NCBI GenBank assembly: GCA_028752905.1 | Contig: JAQNBH010000007.1 | Location: 42,201,872 to 42,265,871, forward strand | From: Cladorhizidae sp. MBARI D1340-BT2 | Taxonomy: Eukaryota; Porifera; Demospongiae; Poecilosclerida; Cladorhizidae | Length of the DNA: 64,000 bases | Direction: 5' to 3' | Shown: piece after piece, positions 39,144-53,800 of the stretch | How positions within the stretch are numbered: the stretch's first letter is position 1 | Layout of the letters: every line of letters begins with the position of its first letter | Program-made: the position numbers and the translations under genes | The notes under the pieces: model-generated | Told to the model about the DNA's origin: nothing | What the model saw: the letters and a program-made list of their open reading frames with translations, nothing else | Database searches by the model: none

Positions 39144-39191
39144 ATGACAAGTAAAAGCAGCTGGTGTAGATGGGCCAGCTGCCCCTTGCAG
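39144..39191 (+). CDS. AEBP2: AEBP2 exon 1
   Basis: Encodes MTSKSSWCRWASCPLQ, the start of finger 1 (WCxWxxC, as in AEBP2). A 48-bp exon, phase 0, with a GTAAGG donor. The ATG follows an A-rich leader, and upstream sequence in this frame gives no conserved residues, so I place the start here. Confidence 0.75.
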
Positions 39192-41581
39192 GTAAGGAAT
39201 GGCTGTTGTGAAGAGAAGCGTGTCTTCTATCTATACACACTTGTTTCCATGTCCAGGGCCATATTTTCACGCAGACTGAGCTGGCATTACACGTGGATGA
39301 ACGTCACGTTGATCCCTGTTCCAGAGACGATCTGTTTATCTGTCAGTGGGAAGGCTGTAAGGTCTACAATCAACCTTCCTACTCTTTTGGGTGGCTACAG
39401 AGACATGTGAAACAAAAACACACTAAGGTTGGTTTGGCCTGTGCCATTCTGGCTTAGTTTAGTGTTCCTGACGAGATTTGATGTCAGTATCCAATCCCTA
39501 TTCCCTCAACAATGATTATGGTTGGAAGTCTAACTACTGGCAATTGGGAAAATCCCACTCACTCAACGAAAATGGAAAACACAGTTGGCATGCAAGTTTG
39601 AATGCATTTTGAGGCCAAAAGTGACCACCCAGACTTTTTTGGCTCCTAAAATCAGCTCCCTTGCCCCAGTGGTCTCGGTATCATAACTATCAAACATAAC
39701 TATAAAATGTGCACATGTATCATAAAAGATGATCTGGCAAGGGCCATAGAGAGCTTTGTCTTGTCTAGTCAGCATTTCTAGGTTGCTTATTTGCACACAT
39801 TTCATTAGAATGTCACGCCAGTGTTAATGGACATTGATCTAACATTTAATTTAACATTTTTGCTTGACAAAATCTGAGAGGATTGTGGCAAGGTTGAGCA
39901 AATACTCGATTATTTGACCAGACGTTCCTGTACCGCGCGTGAGTGTGCATGCATAACCTGTCGCCCTGTTTCAGAGAAGAAAGCCGAGTTACCGAGAGCT
40001 GGGGTTGATTTGGTTTGCAATAGGCAGCTGGCAGTCGGTGCTTTAGTCCTGTTTTCATTAGAATCCAATGCCTAGGCACTCCACCAACAACTTTAATTTT
40101 ACTTTCAATTTTACTACTAGTACTGTTACTACTACTGCTAGTACTACTCTACTATACTACTACTACCCCTGCTACTACTACTACCCCTGCTACTACTACT
40201 ACCCCTGCTACTACTACTACCCCTGCTACTACTACTACTACCCCTGCTACCCCTGCTACTACTACTACCCCTGCTACTACTACTACCCCTGCTACTACTA
40301 CTACTACCCCTGCTACTACTACTACTACCCCTGCTACTACTACTACTACCCCTGCTACTACTACTACCCCTGCTACTACTACTACCCCTGCTACTACTAC
40401 TACCCCTGCTACTACCCCTGCTACTACTACTACCCCTGCTACTACTACTACCCCTGCTACTACTACTACCCCTGCTACTACTGCTACTACTACTGCTACC
40501 CCTGCTACTACTACTACCCCTGCTACTACTACCCCTGCTACTACTACTACCCCTGCTACTACTGCTACCCCTGCTACTACTACTACCCCTGCTACTACTA
40601 CTACCCCTGCTACTACTACTACCCCTGCTACTACTACTACCCCTGCTACTACTACTACTACCCCTGCTACTACTACTACTACCCCTGCTACTACTACTAC
40701 CCCTGCTACTACTACTACTACCCCTGCTACTACTACTACTACCCCTGCTACTACTACTACCCCTGCTACTACTACTACCCCTGCTACTACTACTACCCCT
40801 GCTACTACTGCTACCCCTGCTACTACTACTACCCCTGCTACTACTACTACTACCCCTGCTACTACTACTACCCCTGCTACTACTACTACTCCTGCTACTA
40901 CTGCTACCCCTGCTACTACTACTACCCCTGCTACTACTACTACCCCTGCTACTACTACTACCCCTGCTACTACTGCTACCCCTGCTACTACTACTACTAC
41001 TACTACCCCTGCTACTACTACTACCCCTGCTACTACTGCTACCCCTGCTACTACTACTACCCCTGCTACTACTACTACCCCTGCTACTACTACTACCCCT
41101 GCTACTACTGCTACCCCTGCTACTACTACTACTACTACTACCCCTGCTACTACTACTACCCCTGCTACTACTACTACCCCTGCTACTACTACTACCCCTG
41201 CTACTACTGCTACCCCTGCTACTACTACTACCCCTGCTACTACTACTACCCCTGCGACTACTACTACTCCTGCTACTACTGCTACCCCTGCTACTACTAC
41301 TACCCCTGCTACTACTACTACCCCTGCTACTACTACTACCCCTGCTACTACTACTACCCCTGCTACTACTGCTACCCCTGCTACTACTACTACTACTACT
41401 ACCCCTGCTACTACTACTACTACCCCTGCTACTACTACTACCCCTGCTACTACTACTGCTACTACTACTACCCCTGCTAATACTACTACCCCTGCTACTA
41501 CTGCTACCCCTGCTACTACTACTACCCCTGCTACTACTACTACTACTACTACTACTACCCCTGCTACTACTACTACCCCTG

Positions 41582-41612
<31 letters not shown>

Positions 41613-44600
41613 CCCTGCTACTACTACTACCCCTACTACTACTACTACCCCTGCTACTACTACTACCCCTGCTACTACTACTACTACTACTACTACTACC
41701 CCTGCTACTACTACTACCCCTGCTACTACTACTACCCCTGCTACTACTACTACCCCTGCTACTACTACTACCCCTGCTACTACTACTACCCCTGCTACTA
41801 CTACTGCTACTACTACTACCCCTGCTACTACTACTACCCCTGCTACTACTACTACCCCTGCTACTACTACTACTACCCCTGCTACTACTACTACCCCTGC
41901 TACTACTACTACCCCTGCTACTACTACTACCCCTGCTACTACTACTACCCCTGCTACTACTACTACCCCTGCTACTACTACTGCTACTACTACTACCCCT
42001 GCTACTACTACTACCCCTGCTACTACTACTACCCCTGCTACTACTACTACTACCCCTGCTACTACTACTACCCCTGCTACTACTACTACCCCTGCTACTA
42101 CTACTACTACCCCTGCTACTACTGCTACCCCTGCTACTACTACTACCCCTGCTACTACTACTACCCCTGCTACTACTACTACCCCTGCTACTACTACTAC
42201 CCCTGCTACTACTACTACTCCTGCTACTACTACTACTCCTGCTACTACTACTACCCCTGCTACTACTACTACTACCCCTGCTACTACTACTACCCCTGCT
42301 ACTACTGCTACCCTTGCTACTACTGCTACTACTACTACCCCTGCTACTACTGCTACCCCTGCTACTACTACTACTGCCCCTGCTACTACTACTACTACCC
42401 CTGCTACTACTGCTACCCCTGCTACTACTGCTACACCTGCTACTACTGCTACCCCTGCTACTACTGCTACTACTGCTACTACTACTACTACTACTACCCC
42501 TGCTACTACTACTACCCCTGCTACTACTACTGCTACTACTACTACCCCTGCTACTACTACTACCCCTGCTACCCCTGCTACTACTGCTACCCCTGCTACT
42601 ACTACTACCCCTGCTACTACTACTACTACCCCTGCTACTACTGCTACCCCTGCTACTACTGCTACCCCTGCTACTACTGCTACTACTGCTACCCCTGCTA
42701 AGGCCCTCTACTAGTTTTTATAGCTCATGTCCAAATTCTTCTCACTGTAGAAACCGAAGAGAAGAATGTTGATTTGTAGCATCAACATTTAAACGACCTC
42801 TGGACTAAAGCTGAGACTGACAGTGGCTCTTGGATGGTCAGCCTTGCGCACTGCTTACATTATGCAAGCTTTAATAGCTAGTGTAACATTACAATATCCT
42901 TCTCTATAATCAACTTGAAATTGTATTCTCTCGACGTTTCGACTAGATGCTCTAGCCTTATTCCTGATGAAGGCTAGAGCATCTAGTCGAACGTTGGAAT
43001 ACAATATCAAGTTGATTATTGAGAAGGATATTGTAATGTTATTATGTCAACTGAGAGTTCATTGAGATAGCTAGTGTACATAGTTCAATTGGTAACATCG
43101 CCCACTGCGAAATTTATGAGCTGTCATCGGCAACATGAAAAATGCATGCACAGGTACATCCTTAAAAGCAAGATGGCCACAAATGCCATGCTGTTCTGGC
43201 GGTGGTGGCTTTTAGCAATGTTTAGAGACCTCTGAGGCCGGCAATGACTCTGAGGGGGTTGAGTTATAATCCCCAAGTCTCGGTCCTTGATGTTATAGCA
43301 GGCCTGAGAAAGGTGGAAGCAAACAGATATTTGATATAAGATTGTTATTTTAATTGTAATAGCGTTACATTTTTAATGCTAACATTCCCTTTCAATTATA
43401 CACAGTCCTTGACTGTTCTTGGTGTGGCAGAAACTGTCTTTTGCAAACTTACATCTGGTCTTTGATGTTTCTGTACCTGGGGGGAGGGGGGATATGTGCT
43501 GTAATTTAGTTTGCATACTAATGGAAGACTGGGCACTAACATTCCCAGAAGCAGACTAATGCTACCCTTGCCAGCCAGATTTGCATACTAATGTGGCAGG
43601 GTGGATACTGACATTCCCAGCAGCAGATTAATGCTACCCTTGCCAGCCAGATTTATTTGGTCTAGTCTCGTTTGAGAAAGCTGGTATACATGTCCTAATG
43701 AGATAAAAATGTAGGAACCACTTACCTCTGTTATATGGAGATATCCCATTCAATTATGCACCAATGTGGGCCTGCCATTAAATGCTTGCAAAATATCTGC
43801 TCTATTGCCTAACCCTACGCCCACTCTGCGTAACCCTACGCCCACTCTGCGTAACCCTACGCCCACTCTGCGTAACCCTATGCCCACTCTGCGTAACCCT
43901 ACGCCCACTCTGCGTAACCCTACGCCCACTCTGCGTAACCCTACGCCCACTCTGTGTAACCCTACGCCCACTCTACCTAACCCTACGCCCACTCTACCTA
44001 GCCCTACGCCCACTCTACCTAACCCTACGCCCACTCTGCCCCTGCCCCTACGCCCACTCTGTCCCTACGCCCACTCTACCTAAGCCTACGCCCACTCTAC
44101 CTAACCCTACGCCCACTCTACCTAACCCTACACCCACTCTATCGACACCTTACCTAACCCTATACCTACTCTCTACCTCACCCCTACTATTTCAATGTCT
44201 TTCCTGCAGAGTACTCAAAGGGTAATATTTGACACTAAAATTGCTTGTATTTGAGGTTCAGAGATTCAGTACTATGATATTTATTATTATTGTAATTATT
44301 TATTTAAAAAATAAAAAATATATTATATATATATTTTTTTTTGCTGCGTGTAATATATTAGGCACCTACAATACCATCCTTAACACATGTCTCATACACC
44401 TCACCTGGCCATGTAATATTCTTCTCTATTTATAGGAGAAACCAAACAGGTGCCTAATGAACGGATGCAATGTGTCGTTCAACTCCGTGGAGGCACTCCA
44501 AAAGCACATGCACCGCCACTTCGAAGCTGCTCCTTCTCACCCGAAGAAAAAGTCTAGCAAGGCTAAAAACAGCGGTGCTGCCACTAGGATGCCGGATCCC

Positions 44601-47288
44601 AAAGAACATGTACCAGAGGACGGCAATTCGATGGCTGATTTTACGGACGCGGCAGAGGATCAAGGTGTTCAGCTTACTCGAACTAAAGGTGTTTAGGTTG
44701 GGACGGGGGGGGGGACGACGACTAAGGTCCATGGCGCTGTTGTCAGTCCAGGGATCGACTAGGGTCAGTGGCGCTGGGGTCAGTCCAGGGATCGACTAGG
44801 GTCAGTGGTGTTATGGTCAGTCCAGGGATCGACTGGGGTCAGTGGTGCTGGGGTCAGTCCAGGGATCGACTAGGGTCAGTGGTGTTATGGTCAGTCCAGG
44901 GATCGACTGGGGTCAGTGGTGTTGTGGTCAGTCCAGGGATCGACTAGGGTCAGTGGCGCTGGGGTCAGTCCAGGGATCAACTAGTGTCAATGTTGTTGTG
45001 GTCAGTCCAGGGATCGACTGGGGTCAGTGGTGTTGTGGTCAGTCCAGGGATCGACTAGGGTCAATGGTGTTGTGGTCAGTCCGGGGATCAACTAGTGTCA
45101 ATGTTGTTGTGGTCAGTCCAGGGATCGACTAGGGTCAGTGGTGCTGTGGTCAGACCAGGGATCGACTAGGGTCAGTGGTGTTGTGGTCAGTCCAGGGATC
45201 GACTAGGGTCAGTGGTGTTATGGTCAGTCCAGGGATCGACTAGGGTCAATGGTGTTGTGGTCAGTCCAGGGATCAACTAGTGTCAATGTTTTTGTGGTCA
45301 GTCCAGGGATCGACGGGGGTCAGTGGTGTTATGGTCAGTCCAGGGATCGACTGGGGTCAGTGGTGTTGTGGTCAGTCCAGGGATCGACTAGGGTCAATGG
45401 TGTTGTGGTCAGTCCAGGGATCAACTAGTGTCAATGTTGTTGTGGTCAGTCCAGGGATCGACTAGGGTCAATGGTGTTGTGGTCAGTCCAGGGATCAACT
45501 AGTGTCAATGTTGTTGTGGTCAGTCCAGGGATTGACTGAGGATGCTCAAAGTCCGAGCCATAGCCAGTGTTAGGTGGCATACCTTTGCACCTCCATAGAT
45601 GATTCTGGGACTGTCCTCATCATCGCTACACCTTTCTGGACTGCCTAATGGTATAGAGACCAGTGGCCGTAGTTGCCGTCTATTTCCCAAAGGCATCCAA
45701 TGAGCTCCTGGCGAGATATGGCACTGATTTTATATGGTGGGGTGTGTGGCACATGAGCCTGTCAGTGTTGCTGTTCAAGCTGCACAAGATGCTTTATGCT
45801 CTGTGGGTTTCTCTAGGTCCTGCGTGATGCTCTCAGCCCTGTGGGATGCTCTAGTCCTTGCGGGTTGCTCTCAGCCCTGCGATGCTCTAGTCCCTGCAGG
45901 TTGCTCTCAGCCCTGCGATGCTCTAGTCCTTGCGGGTTGCTCTCAGCCCTGTGGGATGCTCTAGTCCTTGCGGGTTGCTCTCAGCCCTGCGATGCTCTAG
46001 TCCTTGCGGGTTGCTCTCAGCCCTGCGATGCTCTAGTCCCTGCAGGTTGCTCTCAGCCCTGTGGGATGCTCTAGTCCTTGCGGGTTGCTCTCAGCCCTGC
46101 GATGCTCTAGTCCTTGCGGGTTGCTCTCAGCCCTGCGATGCTCTAGACCCTGCAGGTTGCTCTCAGCCCTGTGGGATGCTCTAGTCCTTGCGGGTTGCTC
46201 TCAGCCCTGCGATGCTCTAGTCCCTGCGGGTTGCTCTCAGCCCTGCGATGCTCTAGTCCTTGCGGGTTGCTCTCAGCCCTGCGATGCTCTAGTCCTTGCG
46301 GGTTGCTCTCAGCCCTGTGGGATGCTCTAGTCCTTGCGGGTTGCTCTCAGCCCTGCGATGCTCTAGTCCTTGCGGGTTGCTCTCAGCCCTGTGGGTTGCT
46401 CTAGACCCTGCAGGTTGCTGTAGGCTCTGCGAGATGTATTAGTATTGTGTTGCCCGACTTTGTTTGTCTCTGCAGTTGTGGAAGTTCCTACCTCTCTACC
46501 AAGCCACAAGCAAGACCTCTTCAAGGTGAAGATTCCTCGGAGGAGTCTGTTTCCTAGTTCTCCCTATGCCAAACCAGTGGCTCTCAATGGTGAGCAACTC
46601 TACTACTACTACTACTACTACTACTACTAGTAGTAGTAGTAGTAGTAGTGACAAAATAACAGAGAAAAGATGGTAGGACATTTGTCACACCATTTGCAAT
46701 TTTGATAGGACACTATTCTAGATTGCTCGGACAAAATATTCACTTTTTTGGTGTAGTAATCGAGCGCTAGCTACGTAGCTGTCGTTGCTAGCTTACAAGC
46801 ACAAGCTGTTCTAGTTTTTCTTTGCAAGTTGTTAGCACTGCTATGGTTCAGAGTAACGACATCTCAACCCCAAAGCCTGAGAGGAGGAAGGTGGAACTAT
46901 CATACGCTGTATACCAGTGGACAAGGTCCCAGCGTACAATACTTTCTTTCCTCTTAGGCTTTTGGGCCAGAGATATCGCTACTTTGAGCCATAGCAGTGC
47001 TAACAACTTGCAAAGAAAACAATTTGCGCTTATAAGCTAGCAGCCAACAGCTACGTAGCTAGCGCTCGGATTACTCATCAAAAAAGTGAACAAAATTAGT
47101 ACTGCACGTGTCTACGGAGACCCCACAAACATTGGGCGGTCCATCTGGCAGACTATAAGATGTCGTCTTGTCGGTTGTTCTAGTACAATGGCCTGAAATC
47201 GGCTTCTTTTTGTGCACTGTACTACTACTACTACTACTACTACTACTATTACTACTATTACTTCTATTACTTCTACTATTACTACTAT

Positions 47289-47323
<35 letters not shown>

Positions 47324-47342
47324 TTACTACTATTACTTCTAT

Positions 47343-47383
<41 letters not shown>

Positions 47384-47540
47384 TTACTACTACTATTACT
47401 ACTATTACTACTATTACTTCTATTACTACTACTACTATTACTACTACTACTACTATTACTACTACTTCTATTACTTCTACTACTACTATTATTTCTATTA
47501 CTACTACTACTATTATTACTACTACTACTATTACTTCTAT

Positions 47541-47581
<41 letters not shown>

Positions 47582-47666
47582 TTACTACTACTACTACTAC
47601 TACTATTACTACTACTACTATTACTATTACTTCTACTACTACTACTACTACTACTATTACTACTAT

Positions 47667-47698
<32 letters not shown>

Positions 47699-47798
47699 TT
47701 ACTACTACTACTACTACTACTACTATTATTTCTATTACTACTACTACTATTACTATTACTTCTACTACTACTACTATTACTACTACTATTACTACTAT

Positions 47799-47868
<70 letters not shown>

Positions 47869-50800
47869 TTCCACGCACTTACAACACAAATCAGTAAGAA
47901 AACCTCCGCCTAACAAGAAGAGCCCTAACTCACGGAACATGTGAGTAACAAGTGCAAAACTTACCGTTACTTGTTTGGCAATGTTGGAGAGATGCATAGT
48001 GCTAGCGATGGCCTCTCAAGCCACACAGACTCTAGCTGCTGTTTGAGGGCATCGCATTAATAAGTCAGAAAGCCCTTCAGCGGAGAAACGGACACATCTA
48101 ATAGGCGCCTAATGACCAGCTTTTACGATATTGTCAGCGGAAAGTTTTTGACGGTCGAAATTTCATACAAAACGAAGATATCTCTACGAGGTGAGTGTGG
48201 CAACCTCTACAAAGATCGGCTTGGGTTTGGTGGATCTATGGTTGTTTATGACTGATAACATGCGTACACACAGCACGTGGCTAGCTGCACCCACAATGTC
48301 GGGTAAGCTGCGCATTAGTACGGATGTTGACTGCTCGGCAATAGTTTTGGCCACTAGTTCTGTGTTGAGGCAATGGTTAGAGGCTGCCACACTCACCTAG
48401 ATATCTCTAGTGTTGAGGCAATGGTTAGAGGCTGCCACACTCACCTAGATATCTCTAGTGTTGAGGCAATGGTTAGAGGCTGCCACACTCACCTAGATAT
48501 CTCTAGTGTTGAGGCAATGGTTAGAGGCTGCCACACTCACCTAGATATCTCTAGTGTTGAGGCAATGGTTAGAGGCTCACCTAGATATCTCTAGTGTTGA
48601 GGCAATGGTTAGAGGCTGCCACACTCACCTAGATATCTCTAGTGTTGAGGCAATGGTTAGAGGCTGCCACACTCACCTAGATATCTCTAGTGTTGAGGCA
48701 ATGGTTAGAGGCTGCCACACTCACCTAGATATCTCTAGTGTTGAGGCAATGGTTAGAGGCTCACCTAGATATCTCTAGTGTTGAGGCAATGGTTAGAGGC
48801 TGCCACACTCACCTAGATATCTCTAGTGTTGAGGCAATGGTTAGAGGCTGCCACGCTCACCTAGATATCTCTAGTTTTGGGGCAATGGTTAGAGGCTGCC
48901 ACACTCACCTAGATATCTCTAGTGTTGAGGCAATGGTTAGAGGCTGCCACACTCACCTAGATATCTCTAGTGTTGAGGCAATGGTTAGAGGCTGCCACAC
49001 TCACCTAGATATCTCTAGTGTTGAGGCAATGGTTCGAGGCTGCCACACTCACCTAGATATCTCTAGTGTTGAGGCAATGGTTAGAGGCTGCCACACTCAC
49101 CTAGATATCTCTAGTGTTGAGGCAATGGTTAGAGGCTGCCACACTCACCTAGATATCTCTAGTGTTGAGGCAATGGTTAGAGGCTACCACACTCACCTAG
49201 ATATCTCTAGTGCTGAGGCAATGGTTAGAGGGTGCCACACTCACCTAGATATCTCTAGTGTTGAGGCAATGGTTAGAGGCTGCCACACTCACCTAGATAT
49301 CTCTAGTGCTGAGGCAATGGTTAGAGGCTGCCACACTCACCTAGATATCTCTAGTGTTGAGGCAATGGTTAGAGGCTGCCACACTCACCTAGATATCTCT
49401 AGTGTTGAGGCAATGGTTAGAGACTGCCACACTCACCTAGATATCTCTAGTGTTGAGGCAATGGTTGAGAGGCTGCCACACTCACCTAGATATCTCTAGT
49501 GTTGAGGCAATGGTTAGAGGCTGCCACACTCACCTAGATATCTCTAGTGCTGAGGCAATGGCTAGAGGCTGCCACACTCACCTAGATATCTCTAGTGTTG
49601 AGGCAATGGTTAGAGGCTGCCACACTCACCTAGATATCTCTAGTGTTGAGGCAATGGTTAGAGGCCACCTAGATATCTCTAGTGTTGAGGCAATGGTTAG
49701 AGGCTGCCACACTCACCTAGATATCTCTAGTGTTGAGGCAATGGTTAGAGGCTGCCACACTCACCTAGATATCTCTAGTGTTGAGGCAATGGTTAGAGGC
49801 CACCTAGATATCTCTAGTGTTGAGGCAATGGTTAGAGACTGCCACACTCACCTAGATATCTCTAGTGTTGAGGCAATGGTTAGAGGCTGCCACACTCACC
49901 TAGTGTTGAGGTAATGGTTAGAGGCTGCCACGCTCACCTAGATATCTCTAGTGTTGAGGCAATGGTTAGAGGCTGCCACACTCACCTAGATATCTCTAGT
50001 GTTGAGGCAATGGTTAGAGGCTGTCACACTCACCTAGATATCTCTAGTGCTGAGGCAATGGTTAGTGGCTGCCACACTCACCTAGATATCTCTAGTGTTG
50101 AGGCAATGGTTAGAGGCTGCCACACTCACCTAGATATCTCTAGTGTAGAGGCAATGGTTAGAGGCTGCCACACTCACCTAGATATCTCTAGTGTTGAGGC
50201 AATGGTTAGAGGCTGCCACACTCACCTAGATATCTCTAGTGTAGAGGCAATGGTTAGAGGCTGCCACGCTCACCTAGATATCTCTAGTGTTGAGGCAATG
50301 GTTAGAGGCTGCCACACTCACCTAGATATCTCTAGTGTTGAGGCAATGGTTCGAGGCTGCCACGCTCACCTAGATATCTCTAGTGTTGAGGCAATGGTTA
50401 GAGGCTGCCACACTCACCTAGATATCTCTAGTGCTGAGGCAATGGTTAGAGACTGCCACACTCACCTAGATATCTCTAGTGTTGAGGCAATGGTTAGAGG
50501 CTGCCACACTCACCTAGATATCTCTAGTGTTGAGGCAATGGTTAGAGGCTGCCACACTCACCTAGATATCTCTAGTGTTGAGGCAATGGTTAGAGGCTGC
50601 CACACTCACCTAGATATCTCTAGTGTTGAGGCAATGGTTAGAGACTGCCACACTCACCTAGATATCTCTAGTGTTGAGGCAATGGTTAGAGACTGCCACA
50701 CTCACCTAGATATCTCTAGTGTTGAGGCAATGGTTAGAGGCTGCCACACTCACCTAGATATCTCTAGTGTTGAGGCAATGGTTAGAGGCTGCCACACTCA

Positions 50801-53800
50801 CCTAGATATCTCTAGTGTTGAGGCAATGGTTAGAGGCTGCCACACTCACCTAGATATCTCTAGTGTTGAGGCAATGGTTAGAGGCTGCCACACTCACCTA
50901 GATATCTCTAGTGTTGAGGCAATGGTTAGAGGCTGCCACACTCACCTAGATATCTCTAGTGCTGAGGCAATGGTTAGAGGCTGCCACACTCACCTAGATA
51001 TCTCTAGTGCTGAGGCAATGGTTAGAGGCTGCCACACTCACCTAGATATCTCTAGTGTTGAGGCAATGGTTAGAGGCTGCCACACTCACCTCTAGTGTTG
51101 AGGCAATGGTTAGAGGCTACCACATTCACCTAGATATCTGGGCTGCTTATATATGAGGAGCCGCTGCTACATGTCGGAGAGAGACTACCAACAATGCTGT
51201 CGTTTTGCTGTGACAGTCATGAAGCATGGGACAGTTTAATGAACAAATTTGAAAATTTGAACTTCCTATTGCTAGTTTAAATGTTTGGTACTGGACGAAT
51301 TAACAAACAAAAAAGTTACACCCACCGGTACAGCAATTCAATTTTAAGTGCTGTCTTTCACTGCGCACGGGCTATTAGGAAAATGGAATGGAATGAGTAG
51401 AGCGTTACCCGGCGTGATCTTTCACACATCCTAGGACAACCCAAGGGACAGAAACTCGTCTTTTTCTCCTTATTTATCTCTCTCCCTTCCCCCACTTTTT
51501 CCTCTGGTGGGACAACCATTCCTCCGTCTAGACAGAGTCTGAGTGCCCTCCTGGAGTCAGGTGAGAGGTGCCCCACCATTGGAAGACTTGCTGAAGTGGG
51601 TGCTAAGAGGTCTGGTGAAGACTTGTATGCTGATAGCAGCGTGCCATTTTGTAAATATTGTGACCGTGCCTAGTCTTGAGTTAGGAGTTATTATCACATC
51701 ATAGCACCAACCACACTAAATTGAGTATCGTAGAAACACGTTATCAGGCAGGCTACTTATAACATCAGTACATCAAGAGTACAAGCACTTAATGCCCCTT
51801 AACTCAGAGCAGTCACTTAAGAATGCCAATGTGCAGCCGTAATTTATTTCTGCAAGCACAGATTGCCGAGTGTCTGTACCAGGCTAGCTAGCAGGGATGG
51901 AACTGGCAGGAGCCTATGTGGCTGAGTGTATGTACCTGGCTAGCTAGCAGGGATGGAACTGGCAGGAGCCTATGTGGCTGAGTGTCTGTACCTGGCTAGC
52001 TAGCAGGGATGGAACTGGCAGTGGCCTATGTGGCTGAGTGTATGTACCTGGCTAGCTAGCAGGGATGGAACTGGCAGTGGCCTATGTGGCTGAGTGTCTG
52101 TACCTGGCTAGCTAGCAGGGATGGAACTGGCAGTGGCCTATGTGGCTGAGTGTATGTACCTGGCTAGCTAGCAGGGATGGAACTGGCAGGAGCCTATGTG
52201 GCTGAGTGTATGTACCAGGCTAGCTGACGGATGGTGAATGGCTGAACTGTGCAGAGCAGAGTCTGGAGAGAGCTGCACAGTGACATCCCATTTACGAATT
52301 TAGCCACTAGCAATCTTCACTTTAAGTAAAGTAGGTGCTTAATTAACAGAAAAGGAGGCACTAGATGACTGACTCTGTTCATCATATGTGACAGTCCATG
52401 GGAAAACATGACATAGGGGTATTAAAAAAAAAATTAAAAAAAGAGTTATTGACAGCAGAGCAATGGATCAACATTGAACATGAAACTCCTGAAAGTTTGT
52501 CGCCATAGCAACCTCTTACACAACATTACAGGCAATCAGACATTGCATTTCCTGTTTCATCCCGGAAACAGGAAATGAGTATTAAATCAATCATAAATGA
52601 TGCAAACATGCAATAAAAACACTATTTAGGATTACTATATAGAATGTTCTCTTTGAATGTCCAGGTTGGTGGCAGTTACTAGAGGTAATTAGTTGTCTTT
52701 TACGGGGTTTTCGCTTGCATCATTAGCTGGCTGGGGGGTATCTATGGCTGAGGCAGCTGATCGACATGGAGCCACGTCATTTCTAGTTGTACCCACTGAG
52801 GGTTTGGGACAAGTAAGATCACCAGATAGTTCAATGTTGACGAATGTTTTCATAAAGGTACCACTGGTGCCGTACGCTAACACCAGGTACAGTGGTTAGT
52901 TGTGGTAGGTTAACGAGGCTCTCCTTAGTTACACCAGTCTTGAGGCTCTTGAATTGGTGAGTCAGAAAACTCCCGCAACTGAACAAAACCAGGTAATGGT
53001 TTATCAGAATTAACACAAAATATGTGATAAGCTAAAATGTTAGGAACCGATTTAAAAAAGTGATTGAAGTAGGCACTCCACTCATAAAAGTTGACTAATA
53101 ATTTTCCACTAGCATCCTTGATTAGTTGTGGTATAATTATTATGATAATTATGGGTAGATGACTTAACAACCTGTTCTATTCGAGAAATAGTTGAAACGG
53201 TGTTGATCTTCTGAATGCCTTCTTGAAAGAACCGAAGAGCCTATCAGGAGAGAATTTAGTGCGGCCCACCATCATAAATGAAAGTTCAATAGTTTCCTGA
53301 TGAGCAGTCAAGACATGCCACATCAAATACTGAATAGCACAATTATTCTTGTCCTACATAGCTATCGGCATGTAAGTATGTAACCTTTTCACCTAATGCA
53401 TGATTGGCAAAGTAGTGATGAAGCAGGCCAACTACACAATCGGCACCCTTGCCAGGGTTTTCAGCCTCATCAATGAGATACATGATCTGTTGATTAAGGC
53501 AAACACCAAATAACCCACACTTCCTTGCAGTTTTGAAGTATTCAGGACCAGTTTATTCAGGACCAGTTTCCAGTTTGTTGAGCACTGAAGGGATAATGAA
53601 TCTGCTGAGCGAAATCAAAGGAATAATGTGCCATCCTAGGAAGTGTGTTGGATTTTTTTTGCAGTTTCAAAAGCAGTAACAGCAGCCGTCGCTTGATTTG
53701 AATAGTACTCTCTTTCAGTATGTGCTCGTTTGAGATGATCTTGTGCTGTTGGTATTCTTCTCATTTTTTCTTCTTCAGACACACAAGACTTTTGAATGGC

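Noticed and set aside
40068..42772. Tyr-Pro-Cys and poly-Leu proteins
   Set aside because: Artefacts of the (TAC)n-CCCCTGC array.
43800..44145. Telomere-like CCCTAA array
   Set aside because: The 21-bp unit contains a single CCCTA, and it lies inside an AEBP2 intron.
47071..47997. Poly-Ser, poly-Leu and poly-Thr proteins
   Set aside because: Artefacts of the trinucleotide tract. Only the 46-bp AEBP2 exon at 47895-47940 is supported there.
48373..51095. HTHLDISSVEAMVRGC repeat proteins of up to 393 codons
   Set aside because: The 48-bp array is intronic, and its unit derives from an inverted splice junction.
5041..51130. Regular arrays as CRISPR
   Set aside because: Direct tandem repeats without unique spacers, in a eukaryotic genome with introns.
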